From contig JAUWLJ010000073.1 of assembly GCA_030613705.1 (NCBI GenBank), positions 1-8,523 of the forward strand: a stretch of 8,523 nucleotides of DNA, given 5' to 3'. Position 1 is the first letter of the stretch; every line of letters starts with the position of its first letter. A program made the position numbers and the translations under genes. The notes beneath the pieces are model-generated. The model saw nothing but the letters and a program-made list of their open reading frames with translations, ran no database searches and was not told the origin of the DNA. This DNA is from Chloroflexota bacterium (GTDB lineage: Bacteria; Chloroflexota; Anaerolineae; Anaerolineales; UBA4823). Positions 1 through 6,224 of the stretch are shown in pieces.

Positions 1-84
1 TTACGCTTGGAAGTTCGCATGGCTAAGGGTGAAGGCTCTTCCTCTTGCGTTTCAGCACCCCAATCAGGATACTGCGAAGGGGGA

Positions 85-1287
85 TTATATCACAGGGGTA
101 TCTGAGCGGCTTTTGATGCTCCGCTGGAGGAATCGCAAAGCAGCGATGGCTGAGATATTTAGGACAACCGCAGCCAGGGCGTTCGGCAAGATATCCGGAA
201 TTGTGGCTGAAGACTCTCCATAGAGAAACAGCGGCGTTGCCATCAGGGCTCCGATGGCGCGCCCTATTGACATGCTGGCGGCAGTCACAGCCATTACAGT
301 CGCCCGGGCAGAGGGCATGACTTCAGTCATCATTGGCACACTGCTCACTAATGCGAATTCGAAGGTTAGGTAAAAGAAGAACAAGCCCACGACCGCACCA
401 GTTGTATTCGTCCCCAAAATGGGTAATGCCATTACAGCCAGACAGTTTAATCCAAGTCCCAAACCTATCGCCAGGGGTTTGCCCAATCGATCAGTGATAA
501 CCGCGGCGAAAGATTCACCTCCCAGCTCGGAGAGACCGATCACCGCTGAAGCAGCTCCCAAAGCGGCGATCATTAATCCGAATGAATTTTCCAACCAGAT
601 ACCAAAAACTAGATTGATCATCTCATTTGCACTGGTTAACAGCAGGGCCATTGCCAGACCAGCCAGCACTGGGGGGTAGGCGAGAATCTTGCGAAAATTA
701 ACCCACAATCCAGATTGAATACCGGATTGGACCGCATCGCGGGGCACCATCCAGGCTAACACGCCAAAGGCCAGTAAACCCAGCAGAGTGAGCACTGGAA
801 ACGGTGCTGCCCACCCATATCTTGCAATGAGCAATCCCATCAATGGGACACCCACGATGAAGCTGAGAGACCATCCTAATTCGGTGATCGCCAACACGCG
901 CCCGCGCCGCTCGTAAACCACCCTGTCTCCCAGATAGGCCTGCATTGAGGGGTCATAAGTGTATTTCCCGAGTATGGAAAGGATCAGCGCCAACAAGAAT
1001 ACCGGGAAAGTCGGCCAGATGGCAACTAAACCCAGCCCCAGGGTAAACAAAAACAGGCCAAATAGCATGCCAATTTTCCGCCCCCGGCTATCGCCGATCG
1101 ACGCCAGGAAAGGACCAAAGGCACCAGCTAATGAGCGTAAGGTTAACGCGAGTGCTAAAGTAGGTAAGTCCACCCCCATCCCTCTGCCGAAAGCTGTCAG
1201 GAAAGGGTAAACCATGCGATACATGGTGTTGAGCACGACCCGCGTGGCTGTGAAGACAAGGACTTGGGAACGGAGGTTGTATTTCAA
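85..1287 (-). CDS. Major facilitator superfamily (MFS) transporter
   Basis: A 400-residue, strongly hydrophobic protein with about 12 predicted membrane helices, the usual size for an MFS permease, acting in the cytoplasmic membrane. The loop after helix 2 carries the MFS motif A, GDSRGRKIG at residues 65-73, and the second half has a degenerate copy, ITDRLGKP at about 264-271, as expected from the internal duplication of the family. The substrate cannot be read from the sequence; drug, sugar or organic-acid efflux are all possible. The start is a TTG at 1287 with no clear Shine-Dalgarno sequence. The first ATG in frame is codon 22, but starting there would delete much of helix 1 (which begins near residue 7), so TTG is preferred. 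It lies 80 bp downstream of the CcmC-like gene on the same strand, so it may be the last gene of the hutU transcript or have its own promoter; I see no convincing promoter in the gap. The family call is firm; the exact start is not. Confidence 0.85.
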   Translation of the reverse strand: MKYNLRSQVLVFTATRVVLNTMYRMVYPFLTAFGRGMGVDLPTLALALTLRSLAGAFGPFLASIGDSRGRKIGMLFGLFLFTLGLGLVAIWPTFPVFLLALILSILGKYTYDPSMQAYLGDRVVYERRGRVLAITELGWSLSFIVGVPLMGLLIARYGWAAPFPVLTLLGLLAFGVLAWMVPRDAVQSGIQSGLWVNFRKILAYPPVLAGLAMALLLTSANEMINLVFGIWLENSFGLMIAALGAASAVIGLSELGGESFAAVITDRLGKPLAIGLGLGLNCLAVMALPILGTNTTGAVVGLFFFYLTFEFALVSSVPMMTEVMPSARATVMAVTAASMSIGRAIGALMATPLFLYGESSATIPDILPNALAAVVLNISAIAALRFLQRSIKSRSDTPVI

Positions 1288-1367
1288 CTTGATAATAATT
1301 AACGAATCAGATTAAAGGGTTTGCCGGAAAATCTACTCATAAGAGCCAGTGATAGAGTTTGCGTCTG

Positions 1368-1988
1368 TCATTCAACGGGTGTCGCCCGCACTTTTACGGG
1401 GGTTTCAACCCCCCGCCACAGGCGTGCCAGCTGCCAGGCAGCCAGCAATGTGAGCACCAGCAAGACCATAAAATACACCTGGATACGCCAGACTCCAGAG
1501 CCAAAGATCGGCGATCCTGGGTGCATCACCTGATCGGTGGTTTGCAGGACATACATCAGGATGACACCATATACCAGGTTCAATGCTGAAGCCCAGGCAG
1601 GTTTTTCGAGCAGCGTTATGCCGATCTGGAGAGCCAATCCGCCGATAGTAAAAATTGTCGCCACTCGCCAGCGAGGCTCTGCCAGAAATAAACCATTCCA
1701 GTTTGTCTGCATCGCCCACAGCGACAATGGGAGATAAGTGATCCAGAAAACCAATCCTGCACGGCCCAAAGCCATTGACCAGTAATGCAGCCCTTGACGT
1801 CTGGTGATTAACCCCACCAGACCAGCTGCCGCCGCAGCTAATATACAGATCAAGGCTGCCCATACCCAGGCTCCATGCAGGTAGACCACGCGCACGTTCG
1901 TCCCCAGGGATCTTTCTGCCGGTCCCAGTGCAGCTACCACGATAACCGCCAGCAAGGTGAGCACAAACCATAAGATCGGCGATTTCAT
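1368..1988 (-). CDS. Six-helix membrane protein, CcmC-like (cytochrome c biogenesis / heme-handling fold)
   Basis: A 206-residue integral membrane protein with about six hydrophobic segments (near residues 5-22, 40-60, 70-91, 108-126, 132-150 and 170-190). The layout recalls CcmC, the heme-handling subunit of cytochrome c maturation. It has [10 protein letters not shown] at 34-43, with His38 at the end of the first outer loop, a tryptophan-rich stretch at 91-107 (Trp91, Trp97, Trp107) where CcmC has its WGxxWxWDxRLT signature, and MHPGSP with His156 before the last helix. In CcmC two such histidines ligate heme. The tryptophan signature here is degraded, so this may be a divergent paralogue with another job. 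The ATG overlaps the hutU stop in an ATGA junction (4 bp), with a weak GGGTGAT ribosome site inside the end of hutU, pointing to coupled translation. No other ccm gene is in the window. That it is a gene is nearly certain; the CcmC relationship is an inference from motif placement. Confidence 0.8.
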   Translation of the reverse strand: MKSPILWFVLTLLAVIVVAALGPAERSLGTNVRVVYLHGAWVWAALICILAAAAAGLVGLITRRQGLHYWSMALGRAGLVFWITYLPLSLWAMQTNWNGLFLAEPRWRVATIFTIGGLALQIGITLLEKPAWASALNLVYGVILMYVLQTTDQVMHPGSPIFGSGVWRIQVYFMVLLVLTLLAAWQLARLWRGVETPVKVRATPVE

Positions 1989-3643
1989 GAATCACCCAGC
2001 ATCGGCATCTTGATCCCGTGGCGTTTCGCTGCGGCAATCGCCTCCGGGTAGCCCGCGTCGGCATGGCGTACAATGCCTATCCCAGGATCACTCGTCAGGA
2101 CACGTTCAAGTCGCCGGGCAGCTTCTGGGGTGCCATCAGCAACAATCACCTGGCCAGCATGCTGGCTGTATCCGATCCCCACTCCCCCACCATGGTGAAA
2201 CGAAACCCAGGTGGCACCACCAACGGCGTTGATCAGGGCATTCAGAATCGGCCAATCGCTCACTGCATCGGTTCCATCCCGCATACCCTCGGTCTCTCGA
2301 TTCGGCGAAGCGACTGAGCCTGAGTCCAGGTGATCGCGTCCAATCACGATCGGAGCTTTGACTTTCCCGCTGGCTACCAAGTCATTGAATGCCAGCCCGG
2401 CTTTGGCACGCTCACCGTAACCTAGCCAACATATACGCGCGGGTAACCCCTGGAAGGGTATTTTCTCGCGAGCCAAGCGCATCCAGCGATGCAAATGCTC
2501 ATCCTCAGGGAAGAGTGCCATGACCACCTGATCGGTGGTGTAAATATCTTCAGGCTCACCCGATAGCGCCACCCACCGGAAAGGTCCTTTCCCCTCGCAG
2601 AACAGCGGGCGGACATAGGCGGGGACAAAGCCAGGGAAATTGAAGGCCTCTTTGACACCGTAATCATAAGCTCGTTGACGAAGATTGTTCCCATAATCAA
2701 AGACTTCTGCCCCGGCGCGTTGAAAGGTGAGCATCGCCTCTACATGGCGAGCCATCGATTCCATCGAGCGGCGTTTGTACTCTGCGAGATCACTAGATCG
2801 CAAGACATCTGCCTCAGCAACGCTCAAACCCGTGGGGATGTACATGAGCACATCGTGGGCAGGTGTCTGGTCGGTGACTACATCAGGGACAACGCCGCGT
2901 AAAGCCAGTTCGGGGTAGATCTCGGCCGCGTTGCCGATCAAACCGATCGATTGTGGGGTCTCAGCTTCAATGGCTTCTTCCACCAGCGTCATCGCTTCTT
3001 CAAGTGTGTCCACCACCATGTCGACATAACCGATCTCCAGACGCTTTTTCGCCCTGTCTGGATCGACCTCCACAATCAGCCCGACACCCTCATTCATCGT
3101 AACGGCTAATGGTTGTGCACCACCCATCCCTCCTAAGCCAGCTGTGAGCACAAATTTCCCTTTCAATGAAGGCCAACCTCGTTGGTGAGCCAGCGACCCT
3201 AAGGTCTCATAAGTGCCTTGTAAGATGCCCTGAGTTCCAATATAGATCCACGAGCCGGCCGTCATTTGACCGTACATGATCAGCCCCTTGGCTGCCAAAT
3301 CATCAAAGTGATCTTGTGTTGCCCAATGGGGTACCAGGTTCGAGTTGGCAATCAGCACTCGCGGTGCATCTGGATGGGTAGTGAAAATTGCTACCGGCTT
3401 GCCGGATTGCACCAGCAAAGTTTCGTTGTCTTCTAATGTGCGCAAGCTCTCCAGGATGGCGTCATATGCCTCCCAGTTTCTAGCGGCCTGGCCCCGACCG
3501 CCATAAACAACCAGATCTTCGGGCCGCTCTGCAACTCCCGGATCCAGATTGTTCTGGATCATGCGGTATGGTGCTTCGGTCAACCAAGATTTACAATTTA
3601 ACTGTGTGCCGCGTGGGGCACGCACAACTCGCTGACTTGCCAT
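1985..3643 (-). CDS. hutU: Urocanate hydratase (urocanase, EC 4.2.1.49)
   Basis: Second enzyme of histidine degradation: it adds water to urocanate to give 4-imidazolone-5-propanoate, using tightly bound NAD+ as an electrophile; cytosolic and normally a homodimer. The 552-residue length is typical of the family. Visible signatures include [11 protein letters not shown] at 47-57, the glycine-rich NAD-binding stretch [13 protein letters not shown] at 168-180, TDQTPAHD at 257-264, the active-site segment [11 protein letters not shown] at 404-414 with Cys405 (equivalent to the conserved Cys410 of the Pseudomonas enzyme), and [17 protein letters not shown] at 481-497. The ATG at 3643 is supported by an AAGGAG ribosome site 6 nt upstream. 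No histidine ammonia-lyase (hutH), imidazolonepropionase (hutI) or later hut gene lies in the window, so the pathway genes must be elsewhere or the enzyme used alone. A membrane protein gene overlaps its stop codon by 4 bp. A hairpin and candidate promoter sit just upstream. Confidence 0.97.
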   Translation of the reverse strand: MASQRVVRAPRGTQLNCKSWLTEAPYRMIQNNLDPGVAERPEDLVVYGGRGQAARNWEAYDAILESLRTLEDNETLLVQSGKPVAIFTTHPDAPRVLIANSNLVPHWATQDHFDDLAAKGLIMYGQMTAGSWIYIGTQGILQGTYETLGSLAHQRGWPSLKGKFVLTAGLGGMGGAQPLAVTMNEGVGLIVEVDPDRAKKRLEIGYVDMVVDTLEEAMTLVEEAIEAETPQSIGLIGNAAEIYPELALRGVVPDVVTDQTPAHDVLMYIPTGLSVAEADVLRSSDLAEYKRRSMESMARHVEAMLTFQRAGAEVFDYGNNLRQRAYDYGVKEAFNFPGFVPAYVRPLFCEGKGPFRWVALSGEPEDIYTTDQVVMALFPEDEHLHRWMRLAREKIPFQGLPARICWLGYGERAKAGLAFNDLVASGKVKAPIVIGRDHLDSGSVASPNRETEGMRDGTDAVSDWPILNALINAVGGATWVSFHHGGGVGIGYSQHAGQVIVADGTPEAARRLERVLTSDPGIGIVRHADAGYPEAIAAAKRHGIKMPMLGDS

Positions 3644-3649
3644 GAGATT

Positions 3650-3655
3650 CTCCTT
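3650..3655 (-). promoter_or_regulatory. Ribosome binding site of hutU
   Basis: On the minus strand AAGGAG lies 6 nt before the hutU ATG. It fixes the start at 3643 and is the strongest Shine-Dalgarno sequence among the minus-strand genes here. It lies directly after the T-run of the hairpin described separately, so any transcript that passes that hairpin exposes it. Confidence 0.8.
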
Positions 3656-3658
3656 AAC

Positions 3659-3703
3659 AAAAAGAGTTCCCCTCCCGGGTGGATTATACGCCGGAAGGGG
3701 ACT
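3659..3703 (-). terminator. Intrinsic-terminator-like hairpin upstream of hutU
   Basis: On the minus strand the arm TCCCCTTCCGG (3701-3691) pairs with CCGGGAGGGGA (3678-3668), giving 11 bp with one G-U wobble. Two further pairs form beyond a single-base bulge, and the loop is 12 nt. A run of five T follows at 3663-3659 after a CTC step. This G+C-rich stem plus T-run is the classic Rho-independent form. It would stop transcripts arriving from rrf2 and the small reading frame before hutU, or act as an attenuator in the hutU leader. On the plus strand the same stem has no T-run, so it is directional. The structure is seen directly; function is inferred. Confidence 0.6.
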
Positions 3704-3712
3704 TTACGTTAA
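3683..3712 (-). promoter_or_regulatory. Candidate hutU promoter nested in the hairpin loop
   Basis: On the minus strand a perfect TATAAT (3688-3683) is preceded, after an 18-nt spacer, by TTAACG (3712-3707), which matches 4 of 6 bases of the sigma-70 -35 box. Transcription would begin near 3676, leaving a leader of roughly 30 nt to the hutU ATG. The -10 box lies in the loop of the terminator-like hairpin. A transcript starting here lacks the 5' arm of the hairpin, so it could not form the terminator. The same inverted repeat around the -10 box could equally be an operator. Confidence 0.45.
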
Positions 3713-3730
3713 GCATTGTCGACAAAATGG

Positions 3731-3934
3731 TTATTCGAGCGTTGGCCTAGGTCTTTCTGGTAATGAGAACATATATACATGGCGCGCATTGAAACGCTCG
3801 ACCCGTCCAGCACACAGCACCATCTCTAACTCGTCATCCCGAACAGGGTGACTGTCAGCGCTCCGTTCGTTGGTGAAAAAATCATCGCTGAGTATATCTT
3901 GAACCAGTTCTTCTTTCCAATCAATAATCAGCAT
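3731..3934 (-). CDS. Small uncharacterised protein, true start unclear
   Basis: I do not recognise this protein. From the first ATG (3934) it has 67 residues, begins MLIIDWKEELVQDIL and ends LPERPRPTLE; it is acidic overall, with no membrane segment or signal peptide. The reading frame stays open upstream of that ATG to a TGA at 4043-4045, and the extra 36 codons look coding: they include DGIEARFLLPSGVPLDRQW and VYVLEDG running straight into the Met. No ATG, GTG or TTG lies in that extension. A CTG at 3988, about 7 nt after GCGAGG, would give 86 residues, and ATT or ATC codons are further options. The ATG at 3934 itself has no ribosome site. So the gene either starts at a rare codon or has lost its 5' end. 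It lies between rrf2 and hutU on the same strand and ends just before the hutU hairpin. Coding status is moderately likely. Confidence 0.45.
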   Translation of the reverse strand: MLIIDWKEELVQDILSDDFFTNERSADSHPVRDDELEMVLCAGRVERFNARHVYMFSLPERPRPTLE

Positions 3935-4065
3935 GCCGTCTTCAAGAACATAAACCCATTGACGATCGAGAGGTACTCCACTTGGCAGTAAAAACCTCGC
4001 TTCGATACCATCATATCGTAAAATTTGGATTGGGAAGGCCGATCAGTGATAATTTATTAGCTGTT

Positions 4066-4485
4066 CTAGGCTGCCTCTTTGCCGTTCGTCTTGATCACGC
4101 TTTCGAAAGAAGTAGTTCCCAGACGATTGACCAGATCCGCCTGGGCATCACAAAAGACGGGGCGCAGGGCGCACGATTCACCAAATGTACACGTACTGCT
4201 ATCCAACACACACTCATTAATCAATATTGGACCATCGATGGCTTCAACGACTTCCAGGAATGAGATTTCCTCTGGAGAGCGAGCCAGTGAAACACCACCT
4301 CGAGCGCCACGCGAGGTCTGCAGAAGTCCAGCAACAGATAGTTGCGAGACGATCTTGGCCAAAAATGAGGGGGGGATCTGTCGATCTTCAGCGATTTGGC
4401 TGGTTGCCGCTCGTCGATCTGGTCCGAGTTCTGCCAGATAAGCAACTGCGCGCATGGCATAATCAGCTTGGCGAGTTATTTGCAT
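4066..4485 (-). CDS. Rrf2-family transcriptional regulator, probably Fe-S cluster binding
   Basis: A 139-residue DNA-binding regulator of the Rrf2 family (relatives: IscR, NsrR, CymR). The N-terminal winged helix-turn-helix spans about residues 2-70: MQITRQADYAMRAVAYLAEL, then the recognition region IPPSFLAKIVSQL at 37-49 and the wing SRGARGGVSLAR at 58-69. The effector segment carries Cys92, Cys99 and Cys105 in a C-X6-C-X5-C pattern close to that of cluster-binding members such as IscR and NsrR, plus Cys112. Such proteins sense cluster supply, redox state or nitric oxide. The start ATG at 4485 is preceded by AAAAGGATGG at a suitable distance, and a plausible sigma-70 promoter lies upstream. 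It is divergent from ugd and upstream of the small gene and hutU. It may autoregulate and control either side, though nothing in the sequence proves targets. It is not IscR of an isc operon: no iscS or iscU is nearby. Confidence 0.9.
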   Translation of the reverse strand: MQITRQADYAMRAVAYLAELGPDRRAATSQIAEDRQIPPSFLAKIVSQLSVAGLLQTSRGARGGVSLARSPEEISFLEVVEAIDGPILINECVLDSSTCTFGESCALRPVFCDAQADLVNRLGTTSFESVIKTNGKEAA

Positions 4486-4560
4486 TGTAAATCCATCCTT
4501 TTAGGTCTTATAAAGTTTCTTTATTGGCGATATTTTAGAGTATTTTCGACCGATTTACAA
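4485..4560. repeat. Inverted 9-bp repeat flanking the rrf2 leader
   Basis: TTGTAAATC at 4485-4493 recurs as its exact reverse complement GATTTACAA at 4552-4560, 58 bp away. One copy overlaps the candidate -35 box of rrf2; the other abuts the rrf2 start codon. Such placement suits paired half-sites for a repressor. It could be chance in A+T-rich DNA. Confidence 0.35.
4532..4560 (-). promoter_or_regulatory. Candidate sigma-70 promoter of the rrf2 gene
   Basis: On the minus strand TTGTAA (4560-4555) and TAAAAT (4537-4532) are separated by exactly 17 nt. They match 4 and 5 bases of the -35 and -10 consensus. Transcription would start about 40 nt before the rrf2 ATG. The -35 box is part of a 9-bp repeat found inverted at the rrf2 start codon and lies beside an imperfect palindrome, which suggests autoregulation. 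Confidence 0.45.
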
Positions 4561-4576
4561 GTGACAGAGGTCATTT
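4559..4576. promoter_or_regulatory. Imperfect palindrome, possible operator upstream of rrf2
   Basis: The 18-bp element AAGTGACAGAGGTCATTT has the symmetric core TGAC-N4-GTCA with a further AA/TT pair outside. It overlaps the outer edge of the candidate rrf2 -35 box. The arm length and N4 spacing resemble dimeric regulator sites, for example of the Crp/Fnr type, or an Rrf2 operator. Arms are short, so confidence is low. Confidence 0.3.
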
Positions 4577-4695
4577 CTAAAGGATGATCTTTTACGTGAA
4601 ATTTTGTCTGATTATGTGTAATAAAACCGTGGTAAGATCGTTATAGATACTGATGAAACGACGGGATATACAATGGAATACTGGGAGGAAATGAG

Positions 4696-4723
4696 CGAAA
4701 ACCCGCGATTCGGCGTTTTTTCG
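4696..4723. promoter_or_regulatory. Symmetric imperfect palindrome upstream of ugd
   Basis: A 28-bp element with arms CGAAAA-N2-CGC and GCG-N2-TTTTCG around a 6-bp centre, so 9 of 11 arm positions are complementary and the spacing is exactly symmetric. It lies about 50 bp before the ugd start, in the probable leader or promoter region. It ends in a T-rich run on the plus strand, but the two C-T mismatches weaken any RNA hairpin, so an operator is as likely as a terminator or attenuator. Confidence 0.3.
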
Positions 4724-4774
4724 GTGTAATTTACCCCACAATTATTCCTTTTTATTATTTTTGGAGGAGATTTA

Positions 4775-6127
4775 ATGAAGCAAATTTGTGTTATCGGTGT
4801 TGGCTACGTTGGGTTAGTGACTGCAGCTTGTTTTTCTGACCTGGGGAACCGGGTGATCGCCCTGGATATCAGTGAAGAGCGGATCGAGGGTCTGAAACGT
4901 AACGAAATGCCGATTTATGAACCTGGGTTGGAAGAACTCGTTGACCGAAATGTGAGCGCTGGACGTTTGTCCTTCACAACATCTTATCCTGAAGCGATGG
5001 AAAAGACGGAATTTGCCTTCATCGCTGTTGGAACACCTTCCGGAGTGGATGGTGAAGCAGATCTCCGGCACGTCGCAGCAGTTGCCCGCACGATCGCGGA
5101 ATATATGCGAACGCCACTTATTATCATCAATAAATCCACAGTGCCAGTAGGCACTGGAGATTGGTTAGCAGAGATCGTCTCAAGCAACCAAGCCCGGCCA
5201 GTGCCATTCTCAGTCGTATCCTGCCCGGAATTCTTGCGCGAAGGCTCGGCGATCAGCGACTTCATGAATCCCCATCGTACTGTCCTGGGATCTTTAGATC
5301 CAGAAGCTGCGGAGAAAGTCGCCCAGCTCCACCTGCCGCTGCGTGCCCCTATCATGCTTACCGATCTGCGCACTGCCGAAATGATCAAATATGCCTCGAA
5401 TGCCTTCCTGGCTACCAAGATCTCCTTCATTAATGAGATCGCCAACATCTGTGAGGAGCTCGGAGCGGATATCAAGGAAGTATCTGTCGGGATGGGATAC
5501 GATAAACGCATCGGACCGTTCTTCCTGGATGCCGGTTTGGGGTATGGAGGCTCATGTTTCCCAAAGGATGTTAAAGCACTGGCATATATGGCAGCAGACA
5601 AGGGGCGCCACCCACAATTATTAAATGCAGTCATGGACATTAACAACGACCGGCGTCCCATGGTCGTTAGCCGTCTAAAGGAAATGATCGGCGAACTGGA
5701 CGGATGCACAATCGGATTGCTGGGTTTATCTTTCAAGCCAAACACGGATGATATGCGCGATTCTCCCTCGGTCGATGTCGCCAAATCTCTCCAAGAACAA
5801 GGAGCCAAGGTGCGCGCTTTTGACCCAGTGGCCATGAAAGTAGCTGCACCACTACTGCCTGGTGTAGAAATGACTCCTGATCCATACTCCATGGCGGAGG
5901 GCTGTGATGCAGTGTTAGTAATCACCGATTGGAATGAATTCAAACATCTTGATTTAGAGCGAATTCGCGATTTGATGAAACAGCCCGTTCTTTTTGATGG
6001 GCGTAATATTTATGAGCCTGAAAAATTACGCAGCCTGGGCTTCAACTACCGTGGTTTTGGTCGTGGCTACAACGATCACATGCTTGATGCTGAGTTTGAG
6101 CAGGATGTGGTCGTCGCTCCGGCTTAG
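4775..6127 (+). CDS. ugd: UDP-glucose 6-dehydrogenase (EC 1.1.1.22)
   Basis: Oxidises UDP-glucose to UDP-glucuronate with two NAD+, supplying precursors for capsule, exopolysaccharide or glycolipid synthesis; cytosolic. The 450 residues show the full three-domain layout. The N-terminal NAD-binding Rossmann has [13 protein letters not shown] at 8-20 with acidic Asp31. The central domain has VGTPS at 85-89, STVPVGTG at 121-128, [10 protein letters not shown] at 151-160 (Glu152), [11 protein letters not shown] at 205-215 (Lys205, Asn209) and the catalytic-cysteine motif [10 protein letters not shown] at 256-265 with Cys261. The C-terminal UDP-binding domain has [16 protein letters not shown] at 317-332 and FDGRN at 407-411. 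All expected active-site residues are present. The start is supported by GGAGGAG upstream. It is divergent from rrf2 and followed by a strong hairpin and a methyltransferase. Motif content separates it from related UDP-ManNAc dehydrogenases only by overall similarity, so the UDP-glucose specificity is very likely, not proven. Confidence 0.95.
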   Translation: MKQICVIGVGYVGLVTAACFSDLGNRVIALDISEERIEGLKRNEMPIYEPGLEELVDRNVSAGRLSFTTSYPEAMEKTEFAFIAVGTPSGVDGEADLRHVAAVARTIAEYMRTPLIIINKSTVPVGTGDWLAEIVSSNQARPVPFSVVSCPEFLREGSAISDFMNPHRTVLGSLDPEAAEKVAQLHLPLRAPIMLTDLRTAEMIKYASNAFLATKISFINEIANICEELGADIKEVSVGMGYDKRIGPFFLDAGLGYGGSCFPKDVKALAYMAADKGRHPQLLNAVMDINNDRRPMVVSRLKEMIGELDGCTIGLLGLSFKPNTDDMRDSPSVDVAKSLQEQGAKVRAFDPVAMKVAAPLLPGVEMTPDPYSMAEGCDAVLVITDWNEFKHLDLERIRDLMKQPVLFDGRNIYEPEKLRSLGFNYRGFGRGYNDHMLDAEFEQDVVVAPA

Positions 6128-6171
6128 TAATTTCCTATCTGGGATGATTATCCCCGGAAAACTGTGCTATA

Positions 6172-6214
6172 AAAGGGCACGGAAACAATGAATTTTTCAG
6201 TTTCCGTGTCCTTT
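6172..6214 (+). terminator. Long hairpin after ugd, possible terminator or leader structure
   Basis: AAAGGGCACGGAAAC (6172-6186) pairs with GTTTCCGTGTCCTTT (6200-6214) over 15 bp with a single G-U wobble. Inside the loop TGAA and TTCA (6189-6192, 6196-6199) add 4 more pairs after a 2-nt bulge. This is the most stable hairpin in the window. On the plus strand the tail is GAGTTATACG, poor in T, so it is a weak intrinsic terminator for ugd. On the minus strand the stem runs into TTTTAT, a better tail. It ends 10 nt before the ATG of the next gene, so it could instead stabilise the ugd transcript end or control translation of that gene. Confidence 0.6.
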
Positions 6215-6224
6215 GAGTTATACG

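Noticed and set aside
1..84. Possible gene start on the minus strand at position 20 (ATG followed by RTSKR) downstream of the MFS gene.
   Set aside because: Only six codons are visible before the window edge and the nearest purine-rich stretch is too far for a convincing ribosome site, so it cannot be supported.
55..85. CCCC/GGGG pairing just after the MFS stop as a terminator.
   Set aside because: Only 4-5 bp pair across a loop of about 17 nt and no T-run follows on the minus strand.
1405..2073. A 222-codon minus-strand frame overlapping the CcmC-like gene.
   Set aside because: It covers the same DNA in another frame; the CcmC-like frame has consistent membrane helices and a proper junction with hutU, while this one has no coherent features.
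4587..4645. Small plus-strand frame after AAAGGATG that could be a leader peptide (GTG at 4600 or the ATG at 4584).
   Set aside because: The purine stretch overlaps the ATG, the peptide is very short and nothing ties it to ugd; it is explained as well by chance.
4984..5943. Long minus-strand open frame of 319 codons opposite ugd.
   Set aside because: It is the antisense shadow of a clearly conserved UDP-glucose dehydrogenase; its translation shows no domain and is rich in Ser, Arg and Pro, as antisense frames often are.
6141..6154. Small hairpin GGGAT-GATT-ATCCC after the ugd stop.
   Set aside because: A five-base-pair stem without a T-run is too weak to call; the larger hairpin at 6172-6214 is the better candidate.
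6213..6224. Extension of the zinc-ribbon methyltransferase to a TTG start at 6213.
   Set aside because: The TTG lies within the 3' arm of the hairpin and has no ribosome site; the added residues (MSYT) carry no conserved motif.
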